A DNA stretch of 64,000 nucleotides, from assembly GCF_014696135.1 (NCBI RefSeq), contig NZ_JACJPP010000021.1, positions 186,001 through 250,000 on the forward strand. Reading direction: 5' to 3'. The stretch comes from Nodosilinea sp. FACHB-141. Lineage in GTDB: Bacteria; Cyanobacteriota; Cyanobacteriia; Phormidesmidales; Phormidesmidaceae. A program made the translations under genes and the position numbers. Below are positions 9,386 through 17,518 of this stretch, in pieces (the stretch's first letter is position 1; each line of letters starts with the position of its first letter). The notes below the pieces were generated by a model, which ran no database searches, was not told the DNA's origin, and saw nothing but the letters and a program-made list of their open reading frames with translations.

Positions 9386-9874
9386 CTAGCTTAGAGCGTT
9401 GATGGCGTAGTCGATGTAGGAGTTGGCTTCGGTGGCTGCGTCGCCAGACAGACCGTGGTTAGCTTTGATGTACTTCAGAGCTTCCACGTACCAGCTGGGG
9501 GACAGTTCGAAGGTGCTGTTGATTTCGTCGAGGCCAGCAACCAGGTACTCATCCATAGGGCCAGTACCGCCAGCTACGCAGCAGTAGGTGACCATGCGGA
9601 GGTAGTAGCCGATGTCGCGGGCGCACTTGCCTTTGCCACGCTCATCAGAAGCGTAGTTAGCTCCCTGCATTTGGGTGGTGTAGGGAAACTTGTTGTACAC
9701 AGCTTGAGCAGCGCCGCTGACTAGAGAATCAGCTTTGTTGGTCAGAGCTTTAGCAGCTTCCAGACCAGCGGTGGCTTGACGCAGACGGCCAAAAGCAACT
9801 TGCAGTTCAGAAGCGCTCAGAAAGCGACCTTGAGAATCGGCTGCTGCAACAGCTTCGGTTAATGGGGTTTTCAT
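9386..9874 (-). CDS. cpcA: Phycocyanin alpha subunit
   Basis: Product of 162 aa, the usual length. It binds one phycocyanobilin through Cys84 in the [13 protein letters not shown] motif and pairs with CpcB to form the phycocyanin trimer/hexamer of the light-harvesting rod. The globin-like fold signature at the N-terminus is [19 protein letters not shown]. An AGGAGA Shine-Dalgarno precedes the ATG by about 10 bases. It is the second gene of the cpc operon; its chromophore is loaded by the CpcE/CpcF lyase encoded at the end of the same operon. Confidence 0.98.
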   Translation of the reverse strand: MKTPLTEAVAAADSQGRFLSASELQVAFGRLRQATAGLEAAKALTNKADSLVSGAAQAVYNKFPYTTQMQGANYASDERGKGKCARDIGYYLRMVTYCCVAGGTGPMDEYLVAGLDEINSTFELSPSWYVEALKYIKANHGLSGDAATEANSYIDYAINALS

Positions 9875-9975
9875 GATCTTAAGATTCTCCTTAAATTGTC
9901 TTCACAGCAAACGAACAGGCAGTGAGAATTAAGCCAAATTGGCTCAACTCAAGTGAGGTTCAATTTAGGCTGAAC

Positions 9976-10494
9976 CTAGGCAACAGCTGCAGCAGCCAGG
10001 TCGAAGTAGCTACCGATCTCAGAGTAGAGGGAGCTGCAATCGCCTTGGGTGATGCCTTGGGTGTCAGAGACGATACCAATAGCAGCAGCCTTCATTTTCT
10101 CAACGCCAGCAGCTACGGAAGCACCGGGAGTGCCCAGAGCAACGTAGGTTTCGCGTAGGCCGTTCAGGCAGCGATCGTTGAGGACGCTAGCATCGCCAGT
10201 GAAGGTAGCGTAGGTCACATAGCGCAGGATGATTTCCATGTCGCGCAGGCAAGCAGCCATACGGCGGTTGGTGTAAGCGTTGCCGCCGGGAGCGATGAGC
10301 TGGGGCTGTTCGGCAAACAGAGCGCGAGCGGCATCAGACACGATCTTGGAAGCGCTACCGGTCATGCGGTTAACAGCATCGATCCGCTTGAGACCGTCGC
10401 CGGTAACACGGGATAGAGCATCTAGCTGATCGCTAGACAGAAAATCTCCTCGTGCATCAGCCTGAGAAACAACCTTAGTATATGCGTCAAACAT
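9976..10494 (-). CDS. cpcB: Phycocyanin beta subunit
   Basis: Product of 172 aa, with chromophore cysteines Cys82 (AACLRDMEI) and Cys153 ([11 protein letters not shown]) and the Asn72 that is normally gamma-N-methylated. The start is the ATG at 10494, preceded by AGGAGA. The frame is open 22 codons further upstream, but those residues do not belong to the family. It leads the cpc operon. Cys82 is the expected substrate of the CpcS-type lyase encoded divergently at 11225, and Cys153 needs a CpcT-type lyase not seen in this window. Confidence 0.98.
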   Translation of the reverse strand: MFDAYTKVVSQADARGDFLSSDQLDALSRVTGDGLKRIDAVNRMTGSASKIVSDAARALFAEQPQLIAPGGNAYTNRRMAACLRDMEIILRYVTYATFTGDASVLNDRCLNGLRETYVALGTPGASVAAGVEKMKAAAIGIVSDTQGITQGDCSSLYSEIGSYFDLAAAAVA

Positions 10495-11224
10495 CGACTC
10501 AAATCTCCTAATTTTTGTCGCTGAGTTGCTTGAAAAAGGTCCGAGGACCAAGTTAATCATTAGTTCAGCCGGAGCTGTCTAACCAATCTATAGGAAGGAT
10601 CTTAAAGATCAGCGTGCTCGGTTTTCTCATCTAGTTTACATTTCTTCAAGGTTGTTCAAGCTTCTACACATTCGGCTCAACAGTCTCAAAGGGAAGGCAG
10701 ATGAGATGAGGAAAGGCGTCTCTGTAAGAGATCCGCAACATTCCTCGAAACCGTTGCCTGAATTGGCTTTCGCTAATTCAATTAACCCTCCAAAGATGTT
10801 TATACACCGCTGGTGTGTCTTTGTCTTTTACAAGTTATTAAGAGAAAGTGACCCTTGCGGTGGGGGCAAAGCGAAAGAATTCTGCTATTTCAAGCACTCT
10901 AGGGGCTTTGAATTGGGTTCGAGTCTTCTCAGACAACGTAACATTCCGCAACATTGTGACTAGGAATGAAGCTAAATTCGCAGGGGTTAAAGACTTTCAT
11001 CGGGAGCGCGATCGCCATTCCTTACCTAGATTTTGATGCTCAGCAGACACCCCTGCTAGCGGCAACTAGCCCAAGCCACCTCTGACCTAGCCGCTGCAAT
11101 GGCCCGCAGACAGCGGTAAGATCCAGATAGGTCGACCCGGTGTCGGCTGTATTAGATTTTTAATTTAGATTTTTAATTCTGAGCACGCCAGTAAGCAACA
11201 GTTAAGACATCAGAGACCTACCCC
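10495..11224. promoter_or_regulatory. Divergent regulatory region of cpc operon and cpcS
   Basis: These 730 bases hold the promoter and probable long leader of cpcBA on the minus strand and the cpcS promoter on the plus strand. A perfect small palindrome GATCTTAAAGATC lies at 10598-10610. On the minus strand, TTGAAC followed 15 bases later by TAAACT (near 10636-10662) is a possible but weak promoter. A 13-base tandem repeat lies near cpcS. Open frames here (such as 10652-10963) show no protein-like character. No RNA gene is evident. Confidence 0.5.
11152..11177 (+). repeat. Two perfect tandem copies of TTAGATTTTTAAT
   Basis: The 13-base unit occurs at 11152-11164 and again at 11165-11177, about 50 bases before the cpcS start. 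The AT-rich unit in GC-rich DNA suggests a promoter or activator site, but no known regulator is recognised. Confidence 0.5.
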
Positions 11225-11812
11225 ATGGACGTAATGGATTTTTTCCGCATGAGTGCGGGCCAGTGGAACTCCCAACGCACTACCCATCACCTGCCCTTTC
11301 GCCGGGCTGAACTGGGCGGGTCTACTATTGCCGTGGAGGCATTGGATGCCGGACATCCCAGCGTGATAGAAATTTGTAACCTGCATGAGGTCGACCCTAC
11401 CCTCGCCGTCGGCGGTGCGCTTGTCACCTGGCAAGGGGCGATGGCCTGGGATAAAGAGGACGAGAACCACGAAGGCAGCACTGTGTTTGCCCTGGTGCCC
11501 GATGCTGACGACCCCAGCCGCGGCCAGCTGCTGCGCGAGCGAGGCTATGCCGAGATTGTGCCTGTGATTGGCCGTTACGAAATCGACGGCGATGAAGGGT
11601 TGCTGCTGATTACTGAGTACGAAACCATGAGCTCGGTGGAGCGTTTTTGGTTTGCCAACCCCAACCTGCGCCTGCGCACCAGCGTGGTGAAGCGGTTTGG
11701 CGGCTTTAGTACCGCCTCGTTCTGCGCTGAATCGCGGCTAGCTGCACCAGCTGCCGAAGCCGATGGCGCAAAAGAACAAGCGTTGGCGCCCGTGTCGGCC
11801 TTTGGTTGGTAA
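11225..11812 (+). CDS. cpcS: CpcS/CpeS-type phycobiliprotein lyase
   Basis: Product of 195 aa of the CpcS/CpeS family (a lipocalin-like beta barrel). It attaches phycocyanobilin to Cys82 of phycocyanin beta and to allophycocyanin. The start MDVMDFFRMSAGQWNSQR and the ERFWFANPNLRLRTS motif are diagnostic. The C-terminal 25 residues (Ala-rich) look unconserved. It lies divergently from cpcBA, so substrate and lyase genes share one regulatory region. Whether this is the S or U subtype is uncertain. Confidence 0.9.
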   Translation: MDVMDFFRMSAGQWNSQRTTHHLPFRRAELGGSTIAVEALDAGHPSVIEICNLHEVDPTLAVGGALVTWQGAMAWDKEDENHEGSTVFALVPDADDPSRGQLLRERGYAEIVPVIGRYEIDGDEGLLLITEYETMSSVERFWFANPNLRLRTSVVKRFGGFSTASFCAESRLAAPAAEADGAKEQALAPVSAFGW

Positions 11813-11860
11813 GAGGCTGAGTCAGTCACCCAGCTCGGTAGCACCTATAACTTGAACGAC

Positions 11861-11892
11861 AAACCCCTCTTCAAAGCTGTGAAGAGGGGTTT
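11861..11892 (+). terminator. Rho-independent terminator after cpcS
   Basis: The arms 11861-11873 (AAACCCCTCTTCA) and 11880-11892 pair perfectly around a 6-base loop, with the T-rich end TTTTG at the right arm. The spacing, about 48 bases after the cpcS stop, fits a transcription terminator. Confidence 0.85.
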
Positions 11893-12293
11893 TGTGTAGG
11901 CATGTGGATTTAATAAGGGGCCAAATTCCTGCTTTCATCGCTGTCAAGCCTGATGCTGCATCGATAAGCTGACCTCACTTCGGTGGATTGAGGCTGAGGG
12001 TTCGATCAGAAGCTGCTCTATCACTTCGATACCGCATTCAATTCTTTATTGAAAAGAAAATAACTGAGCCTTTCTTATTTGAAGAAACATAACTGTTTGT
12101 TACCCTCCCTATCGAAATAAGAATACTTAATCTCCCTATCCCGTAGGCTAAGCCTTAACCATTGCTGGCCATTTTCTAACTTAAAATTCAAAGCTTTTTA
12201 AGCAGCGAGAACGACAGTAAGGTCGTCTATTTGCTGCAGCCTCAAACTGAGATAGAGACTCTGTTTTATTTTGCAAGTGGAGGAAAAATAGTT
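11893..12293 (+). promoter_or_regulatory. AT-rich upstream region of the CpcL-type linker gene
   Basis: About 400 bases between the cpcS terminator and the GTG start at 12294. The stretch 12030-12130 is strongly AT-rich (several AAATAAC/GAAATAAG words) and is the likely promoter. In-frame sequence upstream of the GTG, including an ATG at 12231, has no resemblance to linker N-termini, so I treat it as leader. Confidence 0.45.
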
Positions 12294-13052
12294 GTGACTT
12301 TGCCACTATTAGCCTATGCCCCCAGTAGCCAAAACCAGCGCGTTGAGGGCTATGAGGTGCCAGGAGACGAGCATTCTAGGATTTTTACTCTAGATAAAAC
12401 TTCTTCCCCCACGGATGTGGATGTGCTCGATATGGATGCCCTGATTTCAGCAGCCTATCGGCAGATATTCCATGAGCAACAAATGCTAAAAAGCAATCGC
12501 CAAACCCTGCTGGAATCACAGCTGCGCGGCGGTTTGATTTCGGTAAAAGATTTTGTGCGCGGGCTAGCGACATCTGATGCCTTTCGCACCTGGAACTACG
12601 AGGTCAACAACAACTATCGCTTTGTAGAATTGTGTGTGCAGCGGTTGCTGGGTCGCCAGGTCTACGACGACAAAGAAACCCTGGCTTGGTCAATTGTGCT
12701 AGCCACTAAGGGGGTTGAAGGGCTGGTAGATGCCCTGATGGGCAGCGAAGAGTACACCACCAATTTTGGGGAAGGTACAGTCCCTTACCAGCGGCGACGG
12801 GTATTGCCCCAGCACGGCCAGGGCGACCTACCCTTTGAGCGGGTGCCCCGCTACACCCACGACCACCTGACTCAGCTGGAGTCGTTGGGCTACGATTTCT
12901 CGGCCGATCGCCGCCTAGCCCAGAGCGACTGGATGAAGATCCCTAACGGGGTGCGTAAAGCCGCTGGGGCAATTACCGCTGGGCTAGCCATCTTCCTGAG
13001 TTTGGTGGCGATCGCAACCATCTTTTCGTGGTTCGGCTGGATTTCTCTCTAA
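12294..13052 (+). CDS. cpcL: CpcL-type (CpcG2-like) rod linker with C-terminal membrane anchor
   Basis: Product of 252 aa starting at GTG, with GGAGG 10 bases upstream; the mature start LPLLAYAPSSQNQRVEGYE is the classic CpcG start. The linker domain covers roughly residues 20-190 (MDALISAAYRQIFHEQQML, VKDFVRGLATSDAFR, RLLGRQVYDD, NFGEGTVPYQRRR). The last 30 residues are hydrophobic (about 226-248, AITAGLAIFLSLVAIATIF), which separates CpcL from core-binding CpcG1. CpcL forms rod-only phycobilisomes that feed photosystem I in other cyanobacteria. The gene lies near the cpc operon but has its own promoter and terminator. Confidence 0.9.
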   Translation: MTLPLLAYAPSSQNQRVEGYEVPGDEHSRIFTLDKTSSPTDVDVLDMDALISAAYRQIFHEQQMLKSNRQTLLESQLRGGLISVKDFVRGLATSDAFRTWNYEVNNNYRFVELCVQRLLGRQVYDDKETLAWSIVLATKGVEGLVDALMGSEEYTTNFGEGTVPYQRRRVLPQHGQGDLPFERVPRYTHDHLTQLESLGYDFSADRRLAQSDWMKIPNGVRKAAGAITAGLAIFLSLVAIATIFSWFGWISL

Positions 13053-13098
13053 ACCACCGGCTCTAGTTGGCCAAAAGTTTGTCCGCGCCTGTAGCTGA

Positions 13099-13130
13099 AG
13101 CCCTCCGTAACTATCGGGGGGCTTTTTTTG
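13099..13130 (+). terminator. Rho-independent terminator after cpcL
   Basis: AGCCCTCCG (13099-13107) pairs with CGGGGGGCT (13115-13123) around a 7-base loop, followed by a run of seven T. It ends cpcL transcription about 50 bases after the stop. Confidence 0.9.
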
Positions 13131-13166
13131 CGTCGGGCGATGACCACAACCAAAACAAATTGCTGA

Positions 13167-13937
13167 TTACAAAGCAATATCTAAGAACATCATGATCACA
13201 AAGCCACCCATGAGGCCGAGGGTGCCCCGCTGGCCAAAGGCTTTTTGGTCAATATCGGGGATGATTTCATCGACAATCACAAACAGCATGGCCCCGGCGG
13301 CGAAGCCCATAGCCCAGGGCAGGGCAGCTTGGGCAAAGGTAATAACAGCGGCACCAAACAGGCCACCAATCGGCTCGATGAGGCCCGTCAACGACGAAAC
13401 CGCAAAGGCCTGACGAGGGGCATAGCCAACGTCGCGCAGGGCGATCGCCACTACCAGCCCCTCCGGAATATTTTGCAGCGCAATGCCTAGAGCCAGCGCG
13501 ATCGCCCCGGCCTGCTCACCACCGCCAAAGCCCACGCCTACCGCCAGACCTTCAGGGAAGTTGTGCAGAGCGATCGCGATCACAAACAGCCAGATGCGCT
13601 TGATGTTTTGAGCCTCTGGCCCCTCTGGCCCCTTAAAAAAATGCTCGTGGGGAAAAACGTTGTGGGCGCCCCACAGAAACGCACCGCCAAGCAGAACCCC
13701 AGTGACCATGACTAGGGCGGCGATCGGGCCGGGATAGCCTAGGGCGATCGCCGCATCGGTGCCGGGCAAAATCAGCGAAAAGGACGTGGCCGCCAGCATC
13801 ATACCGCCGCCAATGCCTAGCAAAATCCCCTGGGTGCGCTCGGACGGCTCGAAGGGCAGCAGCACCGGCAGGGCGCCAATGCTTGTACTCATGCCGGCAA
13901 AGAGACTCGCGAGGAATCCAGAGGCTAGGGGGTTCAT
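13167..13937 (-). CDS. ZIP family divalent metal transporter
   Basis: Product of 256 aa with about eight membrane segments. The two ZIP metal-site motifs HNFPEG and QNIPEG lie in the predicted fourth and fifth helices, as in ZupT. A short loop with HEHFF between helices 3 and 4 may bind metal. It probably imports Zn2+, Fe2+ or Mn2+ into the cytoplasm; substrate cannot be fixed from sequence. The ATG at 13937 begins MNPLASGFLASLFAG; the longer open frame upstream translates the C/G-rich repeat region and is rejected. Confidence 0.92.
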   Translation of the reverse strand: MNPLASGFLASLFAGMSTSIGALPVLLPFEPSERTQGILLGIGGGMMLAATSFSLILPGTDAAIALGYPGPIAALVMVTGVLLGGAFLWGAHNVFPHEHFFKGPEGPEAQNIKRIWLFVIAIALHNFPEGLAVGVGFGGGEQAGAIALALGIALQNIPEGLVVAIALRDVGYAPRQAFAVSSLTGLIEPIGGLFGAAVITFAQAALPWAMGFAAGAMLFVIVDEIIPDIDQKAFGQRGTLGLMGGFVIMMFLDIAL

Positions 13938-14135
13938 GGGGTGGATGGGTGGATGAGTAGAGGGTGGATAGGTAGAGGGAGTAGAGAGTAGGCCACTCAG
14001 GGTTAGACGGCAGTGGGCTGCTAGGCCCAGCGAGGTTACTATACTAGTCTCACTATCTTTAGTAGAGCAGTAGAACGAACTACACCAGGGCACCCATCCA
14101 CCCCTCACCCATCCACCCCTCACCCCTCACTCCCT
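13938..14135. repeat. Inverted C/G-rich repeat tract between divergent genes
   Basis: The left end is purine-rich (GGGTGGATGGGTGGATGAG...), and the right end is its pyrimidine-rich counterpart (CACCCATCCACCCCTCACCC repeated two to three times). The two ends can pair over a long distance. The right part runs directly to the avtA start codon with no Shine-Dalgarno. An AT-rich core at 14035-14065 could hold promoters for both genes. Confidence 0.6.
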
Positions 14136-15431
14136 ATGACCCCTGAACTCACCCGCTTTGGCGAGGAAATGTCTCACCTCACCGGCGTGCGCGCCATTAT
14201 GAAAGACATCGTCGAAACGCTGCGGGCGGGTCAGGGGCAGCATTTCATCAACCTCAGCGCGGGCAACCCGGTGATTTTGCCAGAAATCGAGCAGCTCTGG
14301 CGCGACTGCACCCAGGAGCTGTTGGCCAGCCCTGAGTACGGCAATGTGGTATGTCGCTACGGCACCAGCCAGGGCTACGAGCCGCTGATTGAGGCCATCA
14401 AGAATGACTTCAACCAGCGCTACGGGCTGGAGTTGAGCGATCGCCACATTCTGATCACCCCCGGTAGTCAAGCGCTGTATTTTCTAGCTGCTAATGCCTT
14501 TGGCGGCCACAACGCCACCGGGCGCATGAAAGATATCGTGCTGCCCCTCAGCCCCGACTACACCGGCTACGGCGGCATCTCGCTGGTGCCTGAGGCGGTG
14601 CGAGCCTACCGACCCACGATTGATGTGGATGAAGCGGCCCATCGGTTCCGCTACCGGCCTGACTTTAGCCAGCTCAGCATTACCGACGACACGGGGTTTG
14701 TGCTGTTTTCGCGCCCCTGCAATCCCACGGGCAACGTGTTGAGTGGTGAGGATGTGCAGCAGATCGCCAGCCTGGCCGCAGCCCATAACGTGCCGGTATT
14801 GGTCGATTCGGCCTACGCACCGCCTTACCCGGCGCTCAACTTTACTGATATGGAGCCGGTGTTTGGCGAGAACATTCTCCACTGCATGAGTCTGTCGAAG
14901 GCAGGGCTGCCAGGTGAGCGGCTGGGGGTGGCGATCGGCGATCCGGCAATTATCAATGTGCTGGAGTGTTTTCAAACGAATTTTTGCATTCACTCGTCGC
15001 GCTACGGACAGGCGATCGCAGCTCGAGCCATTGCCTCGGGCGAGCTGGCCCGTTTGGCTGAGCAGGTCATCCGGCCCTACTACCAAGACAAATTTGCGGT
15101 GCTCGCAGCGGCCCTAGACCAGGCCATGCCCAACGACTTGCCCTGGTACCTGCACAACGGTGAAGGGGCCATTTTTGCCTGGCTGTGGTTTGATCAACTC
15201 CCCATTACCGACCAGAACCTATACGAGCAGCTCAAGCAGCGGGGGGTGATTGTGGTGCCGGGCAATCCCTTTTTCCCGGGTCTGCGCGAAGACTGGCCCC
15301 ACACTCGCCAGTGCGTGCGCCTTAGCCTAACCGCCAGCCGCGAAGATTTGGCCGAGGCCGCGACCCGTTTAGGTGCCCTCGTGAGCGAGGTCTATCAAGC
15401 CCAGCCTAGCCCTGTAGCGGTGCCCGCCTAA
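14136..15431 (+). CDS. avtA: Valine--pyruvate aminotransferase
   Basis: Product of 431 aa, a class I/II PLP-dependent aminotransferase interconverting valine/2-ketoisovalerate and alanine/pyruvate. The sequence begins TRFGEEMSHLTGVRAIMKD as in AvtA. It has the NLSAGNPV substrate region, the RPCNPTGNVL loop and the PLP lysine, which I place at Lys255 in MSLSKAGLPGERLG. The ATG is preceded by a C/T-rich repeat rather than a Shine-Dalgarno. The stop codon shares one base with the rimM start, so the two are translationally coupled. Confidence 0.94.
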   Translation: MTPELTRFGEEMSHLTGVRAIMKDIVETLRAGQGQHFINLSAGNPVILPEIEQLWRDCTQELLASPEYGNVVCRYGTSQGYEPLIEAIKNDFNQRYGLELSDRHILITPGSQALYFLAANAFGGHNATGRMKDIVLPLSPDYTGYGGISLVPEAVRAYRPTIDVDEAAHRFRYRPDFSQLSITDDTGFVLFSRPCNPTGNVLSGEDVQQIASLAAAHNVPVLVDSAYAPPYPALNFTDMEPVFGENILHCMSLSKAGLPGERLGVAIGDPAIINVLECFQTNFCIHSSRYGQAIAARAIASGELARLAEQVIRPYYQDKFAVLAAALDQAMPNDLPWYLHNGEGAIFAWLWFDQLPITDQNLYEQLKQRGVIVVPGNPFFPGLREDWPHTRQCVRLSLTASREDLAEAATRLGALVSEVYQAQPSPVAVPA

Positions 15432-16015
15432 TGGCTTCCCCTGGGTCTAATGCCATGATTCCCGAAGACTGGGTTGAAATTGGCCGCATTGTTGCCCCTC
15501 AGGGCGTAAAGGGCGAAGTGCGCGTCTACCCCAGCAGCGATTTTCCGGAGCGGTTTTTAGAACCAGGAGAGCGCTGGCTCAAGCGCCCCCGTAGCCTCAC
15601 GCCAGAGACCGTAGAGCTGGTGCGCGGGCGGCATGTCGACGGCAAGGGACTATATGTAGTGCAGATTGCGGGCGTTAACAGCCGCGATGATGCCGAAGCG
15701 CTGCGGGATGCGGTGCTGCTAGTGCCAGCGGGCGATCGCCCCCAGCTCGATGACGACGAATTTTATGTGGCTGACCTTGTGGGGTTAAGGGTGATCGTGC
15801 AGGCTACGGGCGACGAAATCGGCACCGTGACCGATATATTTGCCGCCGGCAACGATCTTTTAGAAGTTACTTACTATCCCGCTGCCGAGAAGAACTCGCA
15901 GCCAGCTAAACCTCGCAAGGTGCTGGTGCCCTTCGTTACCGCCATCGTACCGGTAGTGAATCTAGCCGAGAAATACCTTGAAATTAGCCCTCCGGCAGGG
16001 CTTTTAGACCCTTAG
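15431..16015 (+). CDS. rimM: Ribosome maturation factor RimM
   Basis: Product of 194 aa that helps assemble the 30S subunit head through S19. The N-terminal RimM barrel has VEIGRIVAPQGVKGEVRVYP, and the C-terminal PRC-like barrel begins at DDDEFYVADLVGLRV. The first nine residues (MASPGSNAM) may be extra, with a second ATG at 15455. It overlaps avtA by one base. Confidence 0.95.
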   Translation: MASPGSNAMIPEDWVEIGRIVAPQGVKGEVRVYPSSDFPERFLEPGERWLKRPRSLTPETVELVRGRHVDGKGLYVVQIAGVNSRDDAEALRDAVLLVPAGDRPQLDDDEFYVADLVGLRVIVQATGDEIGTVTDIFAAGNDLLEVTYYPAAEKNSQPAKPRKVLVPFVTAIVPVVNLAEKYLEISPPAGLLDP

Positions 16016-16083
16016 CCTTATAACTTTCTTATCTTTGGGTTCTATTGTGACTATCAACGACCATAAATGGAACGACCAACTCG

Positions 16084-16113
16084 CCCCAGTCCTCCCTAGA
16101 GGGCTGGGGTTTG
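16084..16113 (+). terminator. Terminator downstream of rimM
   Basis: CCCCAG (16084-16089) pairs with CTGGGG (16104-16109), with an inner CCC/GGG pairing, followed by TTT. It lies about 70 bases after the rimM stop. Confidence 0.7.
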
Positions 16114-16355
16114 CTTATGCAACTGAGTCATCGACAGGGTTCAGCCAGCAGTGGCTGAAACACCAGTTTATTTACAGCGCCCGCGATCGCACCTCTTTCT
16201 CGAGATAGACCTACAGGTCTCAGGTACAGACTTTGCCAAAAGATTTCTATCCACTGCCGACAGCGGATCACACCCACAACATTGGCAGCGAAACAGACGT
16301 TGTAATTCGGTACCCTAAGGCATAGCTACCAGTGCCTAGCAAAACGAGGTGAACG
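16114..16355. other. Intergenic region upstream of the metallopeptidase gene
   Basis: Nothing beyond the terminator is evident in this spacer. GAGGTGA at 16345-16351 could be the Shine-Dalgarno for the ATG at 16356, although it is very close. Confidence 0.35.
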
Positions 16356-17204
16356 ATGAAGTGGCAATCGAGTCGGCGCAGCATCAATATTGACGATCGT
16401 CGGGGCATGCCCGGTGGCGGTGCGGCCATAGGGGGGATAGGGTCAATTCTGCTGGCACTGGTAGTGGCCCTGCTGGGCGGCGATCCATCGGTGGTGCTTG
16501 AGCGTGGGGTAGAGGTTGGCCCCAACGACGGTGCGCCTCAGGCATCCTCAGAGGAGAGCGATCGCTCGGCTGAATTTGTGGCTGCCGTGCTGGGCGAAAC
16601 CGAAGACACCTGGCACAGCATCTTTCAATCTGAGTTTGGTGCCCCCTACCAGGAACCCAGCCTGGTGCTTTACTCTGGGGCCACTCAGTCAGCTTGCGGT
16701 AGGGGGCAAGCGGCTATGGGACCGTTTTATTGCCCGGCCGACCAAAAGGTATATCTCGACACTAGCTTCTTTCGCGACTTGCAGGTGCGTCTTGGGGCCC
16801 CAGGCGATTTTGCCCAGGCCTATGTGATTGCCCACGAAGTAGGGCATCACGTCCAGAACCTGCTGGGGGTGTCTAGTCAGGTGCAGCGCGCCCAGCAGCA
16901 AGCGAGCGAGACTCAGGCCAACGAGCTATCGGTGCGGCTGGAGTTGCAAGCCGACTGTTTTGCCGGAGTGTGGGCTAACCGGGCGCAGAGGTCGCGGGAA
17001 ATTTTAGAGGAAGGTGACATCGAAGAAGCCCTCAATGCCGCCAGCCAAATTGGCGACGATCGCCTGCAAATGGAGGCCCAAGGCTACGTTACCCCCGACT
17101 CGTTTACCCACGGGTCGTCGGAGCAGCGGGCCGAATGGTTTTATCGCGGTATTGAAACAGGCGACATCAACCAGTGCAACACCTTTGATGTAGACCGCAT
17201 ATAG
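16356..17204 (+). CDS. Neutral zinc metallopeptidase (YpfJ-like)
   Basis: Product of 282 aa of the YpfJ/KPN_02809 putative zinc metallopeptidase family. The N-terminus has the family motif MKWQSSRRSINIDDRRG, then one membrane segment (about residues 26-46). The active-site HEVGHH begins at about residue 160, and downstream LQADCFAGVWAN supplies the third zinc ligand. The catalytic domain is predicted to face the periplasm. No substrate is known for this family. Confidence 0.9.
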   Translation: MKWQSSRRSINIDDRRGMPGGGAAIGGIGSILLALVVALLGGDPSVVLERGVEVGPNDGAPQASSEESDRSAEFVAAVLGETEDTWHSIFQSEFGAPYQEPSLVLYSGATQSACGRGQAAMGPFYCPADQKVYLDTSFFRDLQVRLGAPGDFAQAYVIAHEVGHHVQNLLGVSSQVQRAQQQASETQANELSVRLELQADCFAGVWANRAQRSREILEEGDIEEALNAASQIGDDRLQMEAQGYVTPDSFTHGSSEQRAEWFYRGIETGDINQCNTFDVDRI

Positions 17205-17518
17205 CCAACGTTTATGAATTTCTTATGGTTGTGCTCTAAGCTCTGGTGCCAAGAATGAATGGGTTTAGCGGGCAAATTCATGGGCTGTTTTAGCTCACTT
17301 GTCTTTTAATTAACCTTAAAGTTGTGACAGGCAAAGGAACAAGTCAGTCACAGAGTCTTGTCCCGCCTCTAGTTTTTAGAAGCTCTTTGAAGCGGCTTAA
17401 CTCGGGTTTAAGTTCAGCTCAAACTGTTGGGCTGTAACGTCTTTAGCAACCTAAGTTCACGTTCTACACGTTTTAGAAATTTTCTCTGTTTGCATTCGGA
17501 GTATTTTGGTACCTGCTT
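17205..17518. promoter_or_regulatory. Upstream region of PstS-like gene with possible Pho-box-like repeats
   Basis: The stretch is AT-rich. At 17396-17425 three octamers with 3-base spacers occur at 11-base intervals: CTTAACTC, TTTAAGTT and CTCAAACT. The 8+3 layout and CTTAA core resemble the cyanobacterial SphR Pho box (CTTAACCT repeats), but the matches are only 5-6 of 8. This is a suggestion, not an assignment. Confidence 0.25.

Noticed and set aside
10652-10963. Open frame of 103 codons in the cpc-cpcS spacer
   Set aside because: Composition is not protein-like and it lies in the probable leader/promoter of the cpc operon.
11990-12015. T-arm-like GGTTCGATC with a short pairing stem, suggesting a tRNA
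   Set aside because: No acceptor stem, D-arm or anticodon stem can be built around it in the correct spacing on either strand.
14484-15086. 200-codon open frame antisense to avtA
   Set aside because: Shadow frame; avtA has conserved motifs across the same bases.
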